Shown piece after piece: positions 54,941-63,808 of a DNA stretch of 64,000 nucleotides. The notes under the pieces were generated by a model. The model did not search any database, had not been told where the DNA came from, and saw nothing but the letters and a program-made list of their open reading frames with translations. Source of the DNA: Natronincola ferrireducens (GTDB taxonomy: Bacteria > Bacillota > Clostridia > Peptostreptococcales > Natronincolaceae); NCBI RefSeq assembly GCF_900100845.1, contig NZ_FNFP01000003.1, forward strand, positions 124,001 through 188,000, read 5' to 3'. Each line of letters begins with the position of its first letter. Within the stretch, counting starts at the first letter, position 1. Both the position numbers and the translations under genes were made by a program.

Positions 54941-56119
54941 ATGAGAGAAGGCATTATAAATATGGTGGATGAGGTATTCAAGGAAATTGTAGAAATAAGG
55001 AGAGATTTTCATCGATATCCTGAGCTTAGTGAACAGGAAATCAGAACATCCCAGAAGATCTGTGAGCATCTTGAATCCTTCGGAATAGAATATGAGAAGG
55101 GTATTGCCCAAACAGGGGTTGTAGGAATTATTCGGGGAGCAAAACCTGGCAAAACTGTGGCGATTCGTGCAGATATAGATGCTCTACCTGTTACTGAAAA
55201 TAATGATATACCTTATAAGTCAGTAAATGAGGGGGTAATGCATGCCTGTGGTCACGATCTACATGCTAGTATTCTCCTGGGAGCGGCAAAACTACTAAAG
55301 TCTATGGAATCTCAGCTTAAAGGGAATGTAAAGTTTTTTTTTCAACCAGCTGAAGAAACCGTAGGGGGGGCAAAACCAATGGTAGAGGAGGGTTGTATGA
55401 AAAATCCAGATGTGGACTATATCATAGGCCTTCATGTGATGCCCTATATGCCTACTGGATGGATTGAAGTACGTCGTGGAAAACTGAATGCTGCATCTAA
55501 TGAATTTTATGTTAAGGTAAAAGGTGTTTCTAGCCATGGAGCATATCCTGAAAAATCTGTAGACAGTCTTTTGACTGCCTGCAACATAGTAAATGCTCTT
55601 CAGACCATTGTTAGCAGAAATACTTCGCCACTGAATTCCGTTGTCCTATCTGTTGGAAAATTCAATGCAGGTACCTGTAACAACATTATACCAGGAGAGG
55701 CCACTTTTTCTGGTATATTTAGAACTTTAGATCCTCTTACAAGACAGCAGACAAAGGATAGAATCCAAGAAATTTGTGAAAACACAGCAAAGGCATACGG
55801 TGCATCGGTAGAAGTACGTATTGAAGATGGCTATGCATTCCTCATTAATGATGATGATGTTCTGGATGTTATTATTTCCTCCGCAGAAGATCTTATAGGG
55901 GAGGAACGTATTCAGTATAAGGAATATCCAAGTCTTGGAGTAGAAGACTTTTCATTCTTTAATGAAGTGGCAAAAGGTGCTTTTTTCCATTTGGGATGTG
56001 GTTTTAAAGGGGAGGAAAATCCACCGCTTCATAATGATCAGTTTCTTCCAGATGAAACCTGCATGAAATACGGAATTGCCTTGGAAGTAATGAGTGTATT
56101 AAAGCTTTTAGAAAGATAA
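54941..56119 (+). CDS. M20D family amidohydrolase (N-acyl-amino acid/hippurate hydrolase-like)
   Basis: 392 residues, usual length. Metal-site motifs: AIRADIDALPV, HACGHDLHASILLGAAKLL, QPAEETVGGAKPM (catalytic Glu pair), GLHVMP and SHGAYPE in the lid domain, with the last metal His in HNDQF. These cytoplasmic enzymes cut acyl groups from amino acids or deacetylate diaminopimelate precursors. It is followed after 15 bases by a broken alanine racemase gene, a pairing that could reflect an old cell-wall or D-amino-acid operon. Confidence 0.9.
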   Translation: MREGIINMVDEVFKEIVEIRRDFHRYPELSEQEIRTSQKICEHLESFGIEYEKGIAQTGVVGIIRGAKPGKTVAIRADIDALPVTENNDIPYKSVNEGVMHACGHDLHASILLGAAKLLKSMESQLKGNVKFFFQPAEETVGGAKPMVEEGCMKNPDVDYIIGLHVMPYMPTGWIEVRRGKLNAASNEFYVKVKGVSSHGAYPEKSVDSLLTACNIVNALQTIVSRNTSPLNSVVLSVGKFNAGTCNNIIPGEATFSGIFRTLDPLTRQQTKDRIQEICENTAKAYGASVEVRIEDGYAFLINDDDVLDVIISSAEDLIGEERIQYKEYPSLGVEDFSFFNEVAKGAFFHLGCGFKGEENPPLHNDQFLPDETCMKYGIALEVMSVLKLLER

Positions 56120-56134
56120 ATAGGAGGTGTGTAA

Positions 56135-56266
56135 ATGGAGCCAATATTGAGGGATACAATTATAGAAATAGATTTAGATAGAATTGCACATAATGTCACA
56201 AAAATCAGGGAAATGGTAGGTAAAAATGTGGCTGTAGCAGCTGTAGTAAAAACAAATCAAGTTTAA
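56135..56266 (+). pseudogene. Truncated alanine racemase (N-terminal remnant)
   Basis: A 43-codon frame with a good ribosome site (AGGAGGTG). It reads IEIDLDRIAHNVTKIREMVG and ends AAVVKTNQV-stop, matching the first 40 residues of alanine racemase up to the catalytic lysine strand (AVVKANAYGHG in intact enzymes). The usual Tyr-Gly-His-Gly that follows the lysine and the remaining 330 residues are missing. The next 235 bases contain no recognisable continuation. Confidence 0.75.
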
Positions 56267-56502
56267 AAAATATAGACTTTTAATTTCTATAATTTTGGGA
56301 TATTCTATTTTTTGCAGGGTAGAAAATTTTAAGAATGCTAGAGCTTTGGGGCAAAGCAAGTCCTATATATATTTGGTGTAGTTTCCCCCCTATAACTCCG
56401 TTAAAACATCCAAGTATTTTTAGTGTGCTTTATAAGTGAAGGTGCAGCCATCACGAACACCCATATAGATACCTCCTTACCATATAATCATCTAAATTTA
56501 TA

Positions 56503-56994
56503 GTGTTTTCAGTTAGTTACAATCTTTATCTAGAGTTGGAACGATGCCAGACAAGGGGACATCATATTCTCCAACGAAAAATTCAATTAGCTACTATTGA
56601 TAATCATCCCTTTGATTTGCGGGTTATGGTACAAAGAGAAATAAATTCATCTTTGTGGCAGGTAACTGGCAAAATTGCTGGAGTAGCTGCTAAGGAATTT
56701 TGTATTACCAATGCCATTAAAGAAGTATTGTCTGTAGAGAAGGCTATTGAAGCTTCTATATTGGCAAAGGTATTGCAACAAGATATAGCAGTTAAAATCG
56801 ATAGACTAGCCCTATTAACAGCAGTATATTTGGAGGAGTACTATCGCAAGTTCTACTCTATGGCAATTGATAGGGGAATAGATAATGGTGGAGAAGTGTG
56901 GATTATTGAAGTTAATTTAGATCCAAACATTTCTCTTTTGAGTAGATTGGAAGATGGATCAATGTATGAAAGGATGAAAGATAAAAAAATATAA
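56503..56994 (+). pseudogene. N-terminally truncated YheC/YheD-like ATP-grasp fragment
   Basis: The open frame encodes up to 163 residues. From about residue 21 it matches the C-terminal ATP-grasp half of YheC/YheD proteins: ILQRKIQLATIDNHPFDLRV, then MVQREINSSLWQVTGKIAGVA, and a metal-site strand VWIIEVNLDPN. The N-terminal domain and the first ATP-binding lysine region are missing, and no ribosome site fits a start. It lies directly after the alanine racemase remnant, suggesting one deletion event removed sequence between the two. Confidence 0.7.
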
Positions 56995-57295
56995 ATAAGA
57001 AGAATTCTTAGTAAAAGAGTTGGGGAAAATGAAAATAATTTAATAATTAAAGGAGATTAAGGAATTAAATGTTCTAAAGCCAGTTTTATGTTATTATTAA
57101 ACAATTATTAAGATTATTAGATGGCAATAGTCTTATTTAGTATAATTTATGATAATATATATTAAGTAGACGAAAGAATTTGTACAGTATATAAAAATCG
57201 ATTAACTTTAGCCCTATAGAGTTTCACCTATGGGGTAAGGAGATAATACAAAAAAGCAATGGGTTAGTAGACCTGTTAAAAGGAGAATTTTAATT
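56995..57295. other. Leader region of the DEAD-box helicase gene
   Basis: About 300 AT-rich bases without a gene. A hairpin (CCCTATAG 57212-57219 with CTATGGGG 57228-57235) lies about 45 bases before the ribosome site AAAGGAGA and could influence translation. Confidence 0.4.
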
Positions 57296-58495
57296 GTGAG
57301 CAAAAAATTTGAAGAATTTAACCTTAAACAATTTATAGTAGAAAATCTTGAGACGGAGGGTATTAACAACCCTACCGAGATACAAGCTAATTCTATTCCC
57401 CATATTCTAGAGGATAAGGATGTGGTAGGTAAAGCTAAAACAGGAACAGGAAAAACCTTGGCCTATTTAATACCAATGATAGAAAAAATCATCCCTGAGA
57501 AGAAAGAACTTCAAATGCTTGTATTGGCTCCCAGTAGAGAGCTTAGCCTTCAAATTCATAGAGAAGCAGAGGGCGTTGTTAAAAATACAAATATTACTGC
57601 AATGCCATTGGTTGAAGGAATGGATATTAATCGGCAGCTAGACAAATTAAAAAACAAGCCTCAGCTTATTATAGCCACACCTGGAAGATTAGTGCATATT
57701 ATCGGATTAAAAAAGATAAAGATGCATGGGGTAAAGATGATAGCCTTAGACGAAGTTGATCAAATGCTGGAGCAAGGACTACAGGAAAAAGTACATGCAG
57801 TGATTAATACTACACTGAAGGATAGACAGTTGGTAAGCTTTTCTGCTACCCTTTCAAAGGAGGCTTTAAGTATTCTTCAGTCATTAATGAAAAAGCCTCA
57901 ATACATATCTTTAGATAATGCTAAGCCGGTCCCATCAAAAATTAAACACTTATATATAGTAAGTAAGGCATCAAAGAAAACGGAAACTCTAGCAGAGCTT
58001 ATGGAGGTATTGAAGTCACCTAAGTCATTGGTTTTTATCAATAAAAATGAAAATGTAGATAGATTTGTAAAGGAATTAAAATCCTTTGGGTTATCTGTTG
58101 AAGGTATACAAACCAGGACTAAAAATCAGGATCGTCAACATATTTTAGCTACTTTTAATAAGGGTGAGCTTAAGACTTTAGTTACAACAGATCTATTTAC
58201 TAGAGGAATGGATTTCAGAAATGTATCCCATATATTCAATATGGATTTACCTCTAAATTCCACAGATTACCTCCATAGGGCTGGTCGTACAGGTAGGATT
58301 GATAAAGAGGGTGTAGTGTACAATATTGTGAGGGATCGAGAAAAGTTCATAATGTATAAAATGATGAAGGGTTTAAATATAGAGGTGAAACCAGTTAGTA
58401 TATTGAATGGAAAGATTACAGCCGTTGAAGAAATTATACATGGCAAAAAAACATTAAAAAACACAAAAAATCCTAGGACAGATGTGAGGAGATAA
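57296..58495 (+). CDS. DEAD-box-type ATP-dependent RNA helicase (motif II DEVD)
   Basis: 399 residues from GTG 57296. Helicase motifs in order: Q-motif (PTEIQANSIP), motif I KTGTGKT, Ia APSRELSLQ, Ib TPGRLV, motif II DEVD instead of DEAD, motif III SAT, motif IV FINKNE, V TTDLFTRGMDF and VI HRAGRTGR. There is no long C-terminal RNA-binding extension, only a short basic tail. It unwinds short RNA duplexes, perhaps in ribosome assembly or cold adaptation. DUF1904 follows after 26 bases. Confidence 0.92.
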   Translation: MSKKFEEFNLKQFIVENLETEGINNPTEIQANSIPHILEDKDVVGKAKTGTGKTLAYLIPMIEKIIPEKKELQMLVLAPSRELSLQIHREAEGVVKNTNITAMPLVEGMDINRQLDKLKNKPQLIIATPGRLVHIIGLKKIKMHGVKMIALDEVDQMLEQGLQEKVHAVINTTLKDRQLVSFSATLSKEALSILQSLMKKPQYISLDNAKPVPSKIKHLYIVSKASKKTETLAELMEVLKSPKSLVFINKNENVDRFVKELKSFGLSVEGIQTRTKNQDRQHILATFNKGELKTLVTTDLFTRGMDFRNVSHIFNMDLPLNSTDYLHRAGRTGRIDKEGVVYNIVRDREKFIMYKMMKGLNIEVKPVSILNGKITAVEEIIHGKKTLKNTKNPRTDVRR

Positions 58496-58521
58496 ATATA
58501 TATAAATTTGGAGGGATAAAA

Positions 58522-58848
58522 ATGCCACAGATTAAAGTTAGAGGAATAGCTCCTGAAGAGTTATGCAAAATTGATCTTCCTATGGTAGATAAATTAACAG
58601 AAATTGTCGGTTGTCCTAGAGACTATTTTGAAATTGAATATATTCAATCTGTTGCCATAAGAAATGGCAAAATAGATGAAGTGTATCCTTTCATTGAAGT
58701 AGCGTGGTTTGACAGAGGGCAAGAAATACAAGATCAAGTTGCAAAGACTATATATGACTTTGTTCAACAAATCGGAATAAAAAATTTGGATATTGCTTTT
58801 ATATACTTTGAAAAAAATAATTATTATGAAAATGGAGAGCATTTTTAA
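58522..58848 (+). CDS. DUF1904 family protein
   Basis: 108 residues starting MPQIKVRGI, with the family pattern of a small tautomerase-like fold (Pro at position 2, FEIEYIQSVAI, PFIEVAWFDRGQEIQDQVA). Catalysis is not established for the family. GGAGGGATA precedes the ATG, and it is probably co-transcribed with the helicase gene. Confidence 0.85.
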   Translation: MPQIKVRGIAPEELCKIDLPMVDKLTEIVGCPRDYFEIEYIQSVAIRNGKIDEVYPFIEVAWFDRGQEIQDQVAKTIYDFVQQIGIKNLDIAFIYFEKNNYYENGEHF

Positions 58849-58865
58849 AAAATAGCTTATAGAGT

Positions 58866-58895
58866 TAAAAAAACAGGGACAGGCTCTCTGTCCCA
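58866..58895 (-). terminator. Minus-strand hairpin with T run
   Basis: GGGACAG and CTGTCCC pair around GCTCT. On the minus strand the stem is followed by a run of seven T, so it can end transcripts from the ATP-grasp/HipA-like genes. Confidence 0.55.
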
Positions 58896-58963
58896 GAATT
58901 GCTTTATACACCTAATTAAGAGTCAAGAAAATATAAATCTACAAGCAAGAAAAAACAAATTAT

Positions 58964-58989
58964 AACCACGATAGAAATATCGTGGTTTT
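58964..58989. terminator. Hairpin between convergent genes
   Basis: AACCACGATA and TATCGTGGTT form a 10-base stem around GAAA with TTTT at the plus-strand end. It can terminate the helicase/DUF1904 transcript. Confidence 0.65.
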
Positions 58990-59064
58990 CACATTGATAA
59001 AATCAGAATTATGAGTGTTGAACCTTAGCATAAATGATATGGGTACTATTAGGAAAATTTATCG

Positions 59065-59790
59065 TTATAGATAAGAATTAATATTCTTAAACATTTCAGC
59101 ATCTAATTTTTTGTTCTTAAACTTTGATAGGTTTGGTTTAGTGCTAACTTCTATTAATAATATTTGTCCTTTATTATTGATTCCTAAATCAAATCCCCAT
59201 AAATGCTTCTTAGGAAACTGTTTACCCAAATGTTCTACAATTGATAAAGCAACCCTCTGTAATTCTATTATAATCTCCTTTGACGTGAGTTCTTTTAATT
59301 GATTTTTAAGACTTTCATCAAAAGGGACAATTGAACCGCCAGCTGATATATTACTCAAGAAAGATGCTTTACTACTGAGTTGACCAAACCATCCTGTTAA
59401 CTTCCAATTAGAGTTATTTTTTTTCTGAAGCAGGACTCTTATGTCAAAGAAGCGGTCATTAATTTTTACCCGATCGATATACTGTTGAATAATATAGGGT
59501 TTATTATTCATTTGTTTTTCTAAATAGGGCAAGAGATCTTCATTCCTGTCTAGGGTAATGGTTTTTGACTTTGTAGCGATAGTATAGTATTTATCCTTTA
59601 AGCTTACCTTTATTATACCCCTGCCACTTGAGCCCTTTTCTGGTTTTAGTATAGCAACACCATGTTTTTTTAGAAATTTCAAGCAGTTCTTTCTTGAATA
59701 GGGTTCTGTTATAGGAAGATATTTTATAATAGCTTTATCTTCCTTCAGGATAGAAAACATGAATAATTTGTTTGATAATTTATTCATCAT
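59065..59790 (-). CDS. YheC/YheD family ATP-grasp protein (short form)
   Basis: 241 residues, shorter than the 360-450 usual for YheC/YheD; it lacks the N-terminal extension and consists almost only of the ATP-grasp domain. Visible: the nucleotide lysine and Gly loop ILKPEKGSSGRGI, PYIIQQYIDRV (hinge), FDIRVLLQKK, and metal ligands in WGFDLGINNKGQILLIEVST. GGGAG lies upstream of two successive ATG codons. The family is linked to endospore coats in B. subtilis, but the reaction is unknown; the fold predicts acyl-phosphate ligation of an amine or amino acid. It shares a strand and probably a transcript with the HipA-like kinase gene 29 bases upstream. Confidence 0.85.
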   Translation of the reverse strand: MMNKLSNKLFMFSILKEDKAIIKYLPITEPYSRKNCLKFLKKHGVAILKPEKGSSGRGIIKVSLKDKYYTIATKSKTITLDRNEDLLPYLEKQMNNKPYIIQQYIDRVKINDRFFDIRVLLQKKNNSNWKLTGWFGQLSSKASFLSNISAGGSIVPFDESLKNQLKELTSKEIIIELQRVALSIVEHLGKQFPKKHLWGFDLGINNKGQILLIEVSTKPNLSKFKNKKLDAEMFKNINSYL

Positions 59791-59819
59791 TACACTCTCC
59801 CATCATTATAAATTAAAAC

Positions 59820-60611
59820 TTATGTTGTAAAATTGGAAAGGTGCTGTTGATAATTCTTTAACCAGTTTTCTATAATTCTATGAAGGTGTTTTTTTCTTTC
59901 AATTAAGAATTTTTTTAAAATATCCCTATGAGAAGCAGTTAATAAGTGGAAGGGTAGATCTTCGATAATTTCCTCAACCCTGTTATCATGTAAAGCTTGC
60001 ACTTCTTGTACATAGCTATAAAGTATATCTTGGTGATTAACTATAAATACTGGAAGCCCCTTTAAATATCGCCTGTTATATTTATATACATCATCCCAGT
60101 ATTGATTATTCCAATCTTTACCCTTCCATGTAAAAGCTCCCAGCAAACTGAGACCATGATCAATAAGATAATAATCATACAGATCTTTATCATCGGTTTT
60201 ATATAAGATAATATTGCGATTATTTCTATCGATATTTACAATCCAAACATCAAATACAAACATTTTAATAAGTTCTTTACTATGAAGAATATGAGCAAAA
60301 GGATTTGATTCATTTTTTATTTTGTTCCAATTATAGAGCTTTTTATTTTGTGTTTTTTTTAATGAGATAATGCCCTGTATAGTATTAATCTCTGCTAGTA
60401 TGGTTTCTGCCATCGGTAGAGAAAGCTCTTTACCTAATAGATAAGATAAATATTCATTTGCTACTAAGGGCCCGCTAAAGCCAATGCTAGTTTGGGTAGG
60501 GTGTTTAAAATAACCAACGATTGATTGGTTATTTTCATTTGAAACGACCCACACCTTTCCAACTTTTCTACTTGTAGAGATACATGAAATTAAGTTCCAT
60601 TTATTTAACAT
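59820..60611 (-). CDS. HipA-like kinase domain protein
   Basis: 263 residues from the ATG at 60611, with AAGGTGG about 11 bases upstream; the frame opens further to 60662 without a ribosome site. The protein-kinase-like core is suggested by KELSLPMAETILAEI, the catalytic-loop pattern VWIVNIDRNNRNIIL (Asp and Asn as in HipA and PI3/4-kinases) and the metal motif YLIDHGLSL. Toxin HipA phosphorylates a tRNA synthetase, but this short stand-alone form has no HipB partner here and occurs next to ATP-grasp and Mur-ligase genes. A biosynthetic kinase role is as likely as a toxin role. Confidence 0.72.
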   Translation of the reverse strand: MLNKWNLISCISTSRKVGKVWVVSNENNQSIVGYFKHPTQTSIGFSGPLVANEYLSYLLGKELSLPMAETILAEINTIQGIISLKKTQNKKLYNWNKIKNESNPFAHILHSKELIKMFVFDVWIVNIDRNNRNIILYKTDDKDLYDYYLIDHGLSLLGAFTWKGKDWNNQYWDDVYKYNRRYLKGLPVFIVNHQDILYSYVQEVQALHDNRVEEIIEDLPFHLLTASHRDILKKFLIERKKHLHRIIENWLKNYQQHLSNFTT

Positions 60612-60756
60612 GTAGATAATAACCACCTTGTCAATATATTTAGCCCTATATTTCATGAGCAATATTATATTCTCTGTAAAATTATATTCACCACCTATTA
60701 CTTATGTTCATATTATACTAGCGGGGAAGATGAAAACAATGGGGAGGGACTATAGT

Positions 60757-61827
60757 ATGAAGTATATAGGGATATTATTAGATAATATTGTATATAGGGG
60801 AATACCCTATGGAAAAACAGGCTATGAAAACCTTTCATTTTATGAAGACGCAGCAAAGTTGTATGGATTGATACCATGTTTTTTTACATTAAAAGATATT
60901 ACACCTGACATGAATGAAATAAAAGCTTATGTAAGAGACGATTTGGGAAGTTATAAGAAAAAAAATATACCTATACCAAGAGTGATTCACAACCGCGGAC
61001 TTTATTTTTCAAAAAAACATCAAAGTCACCTTCAATCATTAGTCAAAAAAGGATTTATCCTATTTAATCAATGGAATCGCTATAGAAAACTGGAGATATA
61101 TCATACATTGACCAAGTATGATGAACTAACAGAAAATCTGCCCGAAACTCGAAAAGCTACGAAGGATAACATTCGTTTAATGGAAAATAAATATTCAAAA
61201 TTAATTTTAAAGCCGGATAGTGGGAGTTTGGGGAACGGCTTAATGAAAATAGAGGATTATGATCATAAAAAACTATTAACAATTTTTAGCCATAGGGAAA
61301 AGAATTGGTTAAGGATACCCTTTACAAAAGATTTACCTGAAATGTTAAAAAAACGTATTTCTTCTGGTAATTATATTGTGCAAGAATATATTCCACTAGT
61401 CCTCTATAAAGGGAATCCCTTTGATATGAGGGTATCATGTCAAAAAAATCATTTAGGAGAGTGGCAGATGACTGGTGTTGTAGGGAAAGTTGCTAAGGAT
61501 GAGAGTTTTATAACAAATGTCGCAAAGGGAGGAACGGTATACCAACTAGGTGAATTATTACATCATACACTATTAGACGAAAAAAAAGTGACAGCTAGAA
61601 TTGAACAGGTTTCCTTAAAAATTTCTAAAATATTAGAAGAGCATTTTTCTGGGTTAGCAGATATTGGCTTGGATTTAGGAATTACAACAGAAGGTATTCC
61701 AAAGTTTATTGAATGTAATGGAAGGGATTTGAGGTATAGCTTTAGAAATGCAAATATGCATGATATCTGGAAAAACACCTATGCCACTCCTATTGGATAT
61801 GGCAAGTTTTTAATGGATAGGGGGTGA
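60757..61827 (+). CDS. YheC/YheD family ATP-grasp protein (full form)
   Basis: 356 residues from ATG 60757, preceded by GGGGAGGG at eight bases; an open extension to 60628 would run into the divergent kinase gene. The N-terminal domain (YIGILLDNIVYRGIPYGKTG onward) resembles YheC. The ATP-grasp domain follows, with LILKPDSGSLGNGL, YIVQEYIPLVL, FDMRVSCQKN and metal ligands in DIGLDLGITTEGIPKFIECN. It is a predicted cytoplasmic ligase. The Mur-ligase-like gene begins five bases after its stop, implying that the two enzymes act together. Confidence 0.85.
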   Translation: MKYIGILLDNIVYRGIPYGKTGYENLSFYEDAAKLYGLIPCFFTLKDITPDMNEIKAYVRDDLGSYKKKNIPIPRVIHNRGLYFSKKHQSHLQSLVKKGFILFNQWNRYRKLEIYHTLTKYDELTENLPETRKATKDNIRLMENKYSKLILKPDSGSLGNGLMKIEDYDHKKLLTIFSHREKNWLRIPFTKDLPEMLKKRISSGNYIVQEYIPLVLYKGNPFDMRVSCQKNHLGEWQMTGVVGKVAKDESFITNVAKGGTVYQLGELLHHTLLDEKKVTARIEQVSLKISKILEEHFSGLADIGLDLGITTEGIPKFIECNGRDLRYSFRNANMHDIWKNTYATPIGYGKFLMDRG

Positions 61828-61832
61828 GTTAT

Positions 61833-63221
61833 ATGAAGACATTAGTGTTAGGAGATATACTCAAAGCAATCGAAGGAGAGCTGATATTTGGGGATGAGAA
61901 GTTTATAATAAAGAGTGTTAAAAAAAGACCCAAAGTTTTTAAAAAAGGCACCCTATATTTTCACTTTCATAAAAGGCATCCAATCACTTCTGAATTTAAT
62001 CTAAATAAACAATCTATTGTAATAGTTTCAGAACAAACCTTTGATGATGAAGAACTAGGTAATACTGGAATGTTGGTTAAAGTAGAGAACATTAAAGAGT
62101 CCTATGAGAAATTTCTTGATTATTATCGAAGTCTGTTTAACATTCCTGTAGTGGGGATAACAGGAACTGCTGGCAAGACAACAACCAAAGAAATGCTAAC
62201 CCACATTTTGTCCATCGATAGAAAGGTTCAATCCACTAAAAGAAGCTTGAATGCAGTGGCATTAAATGATCAATATTTATTAGGAATTGATGATGAAACA
62301 GAAGCAGCTGTTATAGAAATGGGTGTTTCTTATCCTGGAAACCTTAGAAACACAGGAAAGATTTTTAAACCCCAAATAGGTATTATTACAAATATAGGCA
62401 TTGCCCATCTAGAAGGCTGTAAGACATTTGAAGCTTATCTTCAAGCAAAAGCAGAAATGCTACAAGCTTTATCCTACGGGGGTAAATTAATATTAAATGC
62501 CGATGATGATAATATTAAACTAATTGATTTATCTTCTTTTCAAGGAGATGTTATCTACTTTGGTCAAGGAGCGGCATGTCACTACCGGGCATGTAACATT
62601 CAGTATTGCGATAGGGGATTGGAATTCCAGCTTCATTGTGAAGATGATACCTATTCTGCGTTCATATCAGGTCTTGGATACCACAATGTATATAATGCAC
62701 TAGCAGCCATTGCAGCTGCCCATTCTTTGGGAATAGAAATCCAGGTAATTCTTAATAGGTTAAGAAGCTTTAAGCATTTGGAACGTCATAATACCATTTA
62801 TACAGGATTACATGAGGCGACCATCATTGATGATACTTGGAATTCAAACCCTACCTCAGCCTATGCAGCATTAAAAGTATTAAAGGAAATAGCCAATGGT
62901 AAAAGAACCATTGCTATCCTTGGTAAATTACAAAGACTGGGAAAGCAGGAAGAAGCAGAGTATGTGAAAATGGGAGAATATCTCGCTATGTCAGGAATAG
63001 ATATTTTAATAACAGTGGAGAAGGAAGCAGAATTAATGGGGCAAGTAGCCCTAGAGAAAGGTATGGATATTTCAAATGTATTATTTGCATATTCAGCAGA
63101 GGAGGTAGAGAAAATTCTTTCCTATCTTTTAAATAAAAATACTATTGCATTATTCAAAATGTCTCTTGATAAGATGAATCCATCTTATCGTAAACTTCTA
63201 CAAAAAATATGCAAGGAGTGA
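61833..63221 (+). CDS. MurF-like Mur ligase family protein
   Basis: 462 residues from ATG 61833; GGGGGTGA gives the ribosome site, and an in-frame GTG overlapping the previous stop is less likely. Order: a MurF-like N-terminal domain, the ATP loop VVGITGTAGKTTTKEML near residue 105, the central domain with NIGIAHLEGCKTFE, and a C-terminal domain with DDTWNSNPTSAYAAL. The MurF motif normally reading LGDMxELG is LGKLQRLG here. That change and the placement beside an ATP-grasp gene suggest a specialised amino acid or peptide ligase and not the housekeeping MurF. It could still be a divergent MurF. Confidence 0.82.
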   Translation: MKTLVLGDILKAIEGELIFGDEKFIIKSVKKRPKVFKKGTLYFHFHKRHPITSEFNLNKQSIVIVSEQTFDDEELGNTGMLVKVENIKESYEKFLDYYRSLFNIPVVGITGTAGKTTTKEMLTHILSIDRKVQSTKRSLNAVALNDQYLLGIDDETEAAVIEMGVSYPGNLRNTGKIFKPQIGIITNIGIAHLEGCKTFEAYLQAKAEMLQALSYGGKLILNADDDNIKLIDLSSFQGDVIYFGQGAACHYRACNIQYCDRGLEFQLHCEDDTYSAFISGLGYHNVYNALAAIAAAHSLGIEIQVILNRLRSFKHLERHNTIYTGLHEATIIDDTWNSNPTSAYAALKVLKEIANGKRTIAILGKLQRLGKQEEAEYVKMGEYLAMSGIDILITVEKEAELMGQVALEKGMDISNVLFAYSAEEVEKILSYLLNKNTIALFKMSLDKMNPSYRKLLQKICKE

Positions 63222-63229
63222 AATTCATA

Positions 63230-63609
63230 ATGTCTAGAACACCAGAATCCATCAGGATTAAGGACTTTATTTTTATTATAAGACCTAAAAAATACAACCT
63301 TCTAATAGATGGACAACTTTATTAAAGGATTGCACTTTAGATAAACACATATATTTGAAATCAATCTTTAATGGCATCATATAATGATAAAAACATAAAA
63401 TAAATCACATTAAAATCAAATCCGTTAATATTACCTATTATACCAGCTGATTTGGAGGAAAAAGCCCTGTTATTATAGACAAGGATGCTAATATCAATGT
63501 TACAGCAAAACGAGCATTTTGGTAAAAATTTCTAAATACAGGTCAGACCTATAGACCACCAGATCATGCTTATCTCCCTGAAGATATAGAAAATCACCAA
63601 AGTCACTAA
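63230..63609 (+). pseudogene. Decayed coding sequence after the Mur-ligase gene
   Basis: A first frame (63230-63325) has an ATG and reads MSRTPESIRIKDFIFIIRPK before stopping at 31 residues. A second (63451-63609) reads GGKSPVIIDKDANINVTAKR, then AFW-stop, and continues in frame as TGQTYRPPDHAYLPEDIENH. The composition looks like former protein but I cannot name a family. The rest of 63222-63630 is AT-rich. Confidence 0.35.
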
Positions 63610-63634
63610 ATTTAATTTTAATATAAAAAATAAT

Positions 63635-63663
63635 TTGCTTTATATAATAAACTATGTTATACT
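63635..63663 (+). promoter_or_regulatory. Sigma-A-type promoter of the cold-shock gene
   Basis: TTGCTT and TATACT with 17-base spacing. It predicts a long (about 140-base) untranslated leader before the start at 63809, as is usual for cold-shock genes. Confidence 0.65.
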
Positions 63664-63808
63664 TAATAAGAACTTAAATTAATAGTAAATAATGTCACAT
63701 CAATATATTTCCATTAGTGCTTGATAAGTATAAGTATCCTCATGTCGAAATTTTATTAGTGAATTATTACAATGAATTTAAGAATAAAATTTCGGAGGTA
63801 TAAATTAT

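Noticed and set aside
59820-60611. HipBA-type toxin-antitoxin system
   Set aside because: No HipB-like DNA-binding partner gene is adjacent; neighbours are ATP-grasp and Mur-ligase genes, so a toxin label is not supported.
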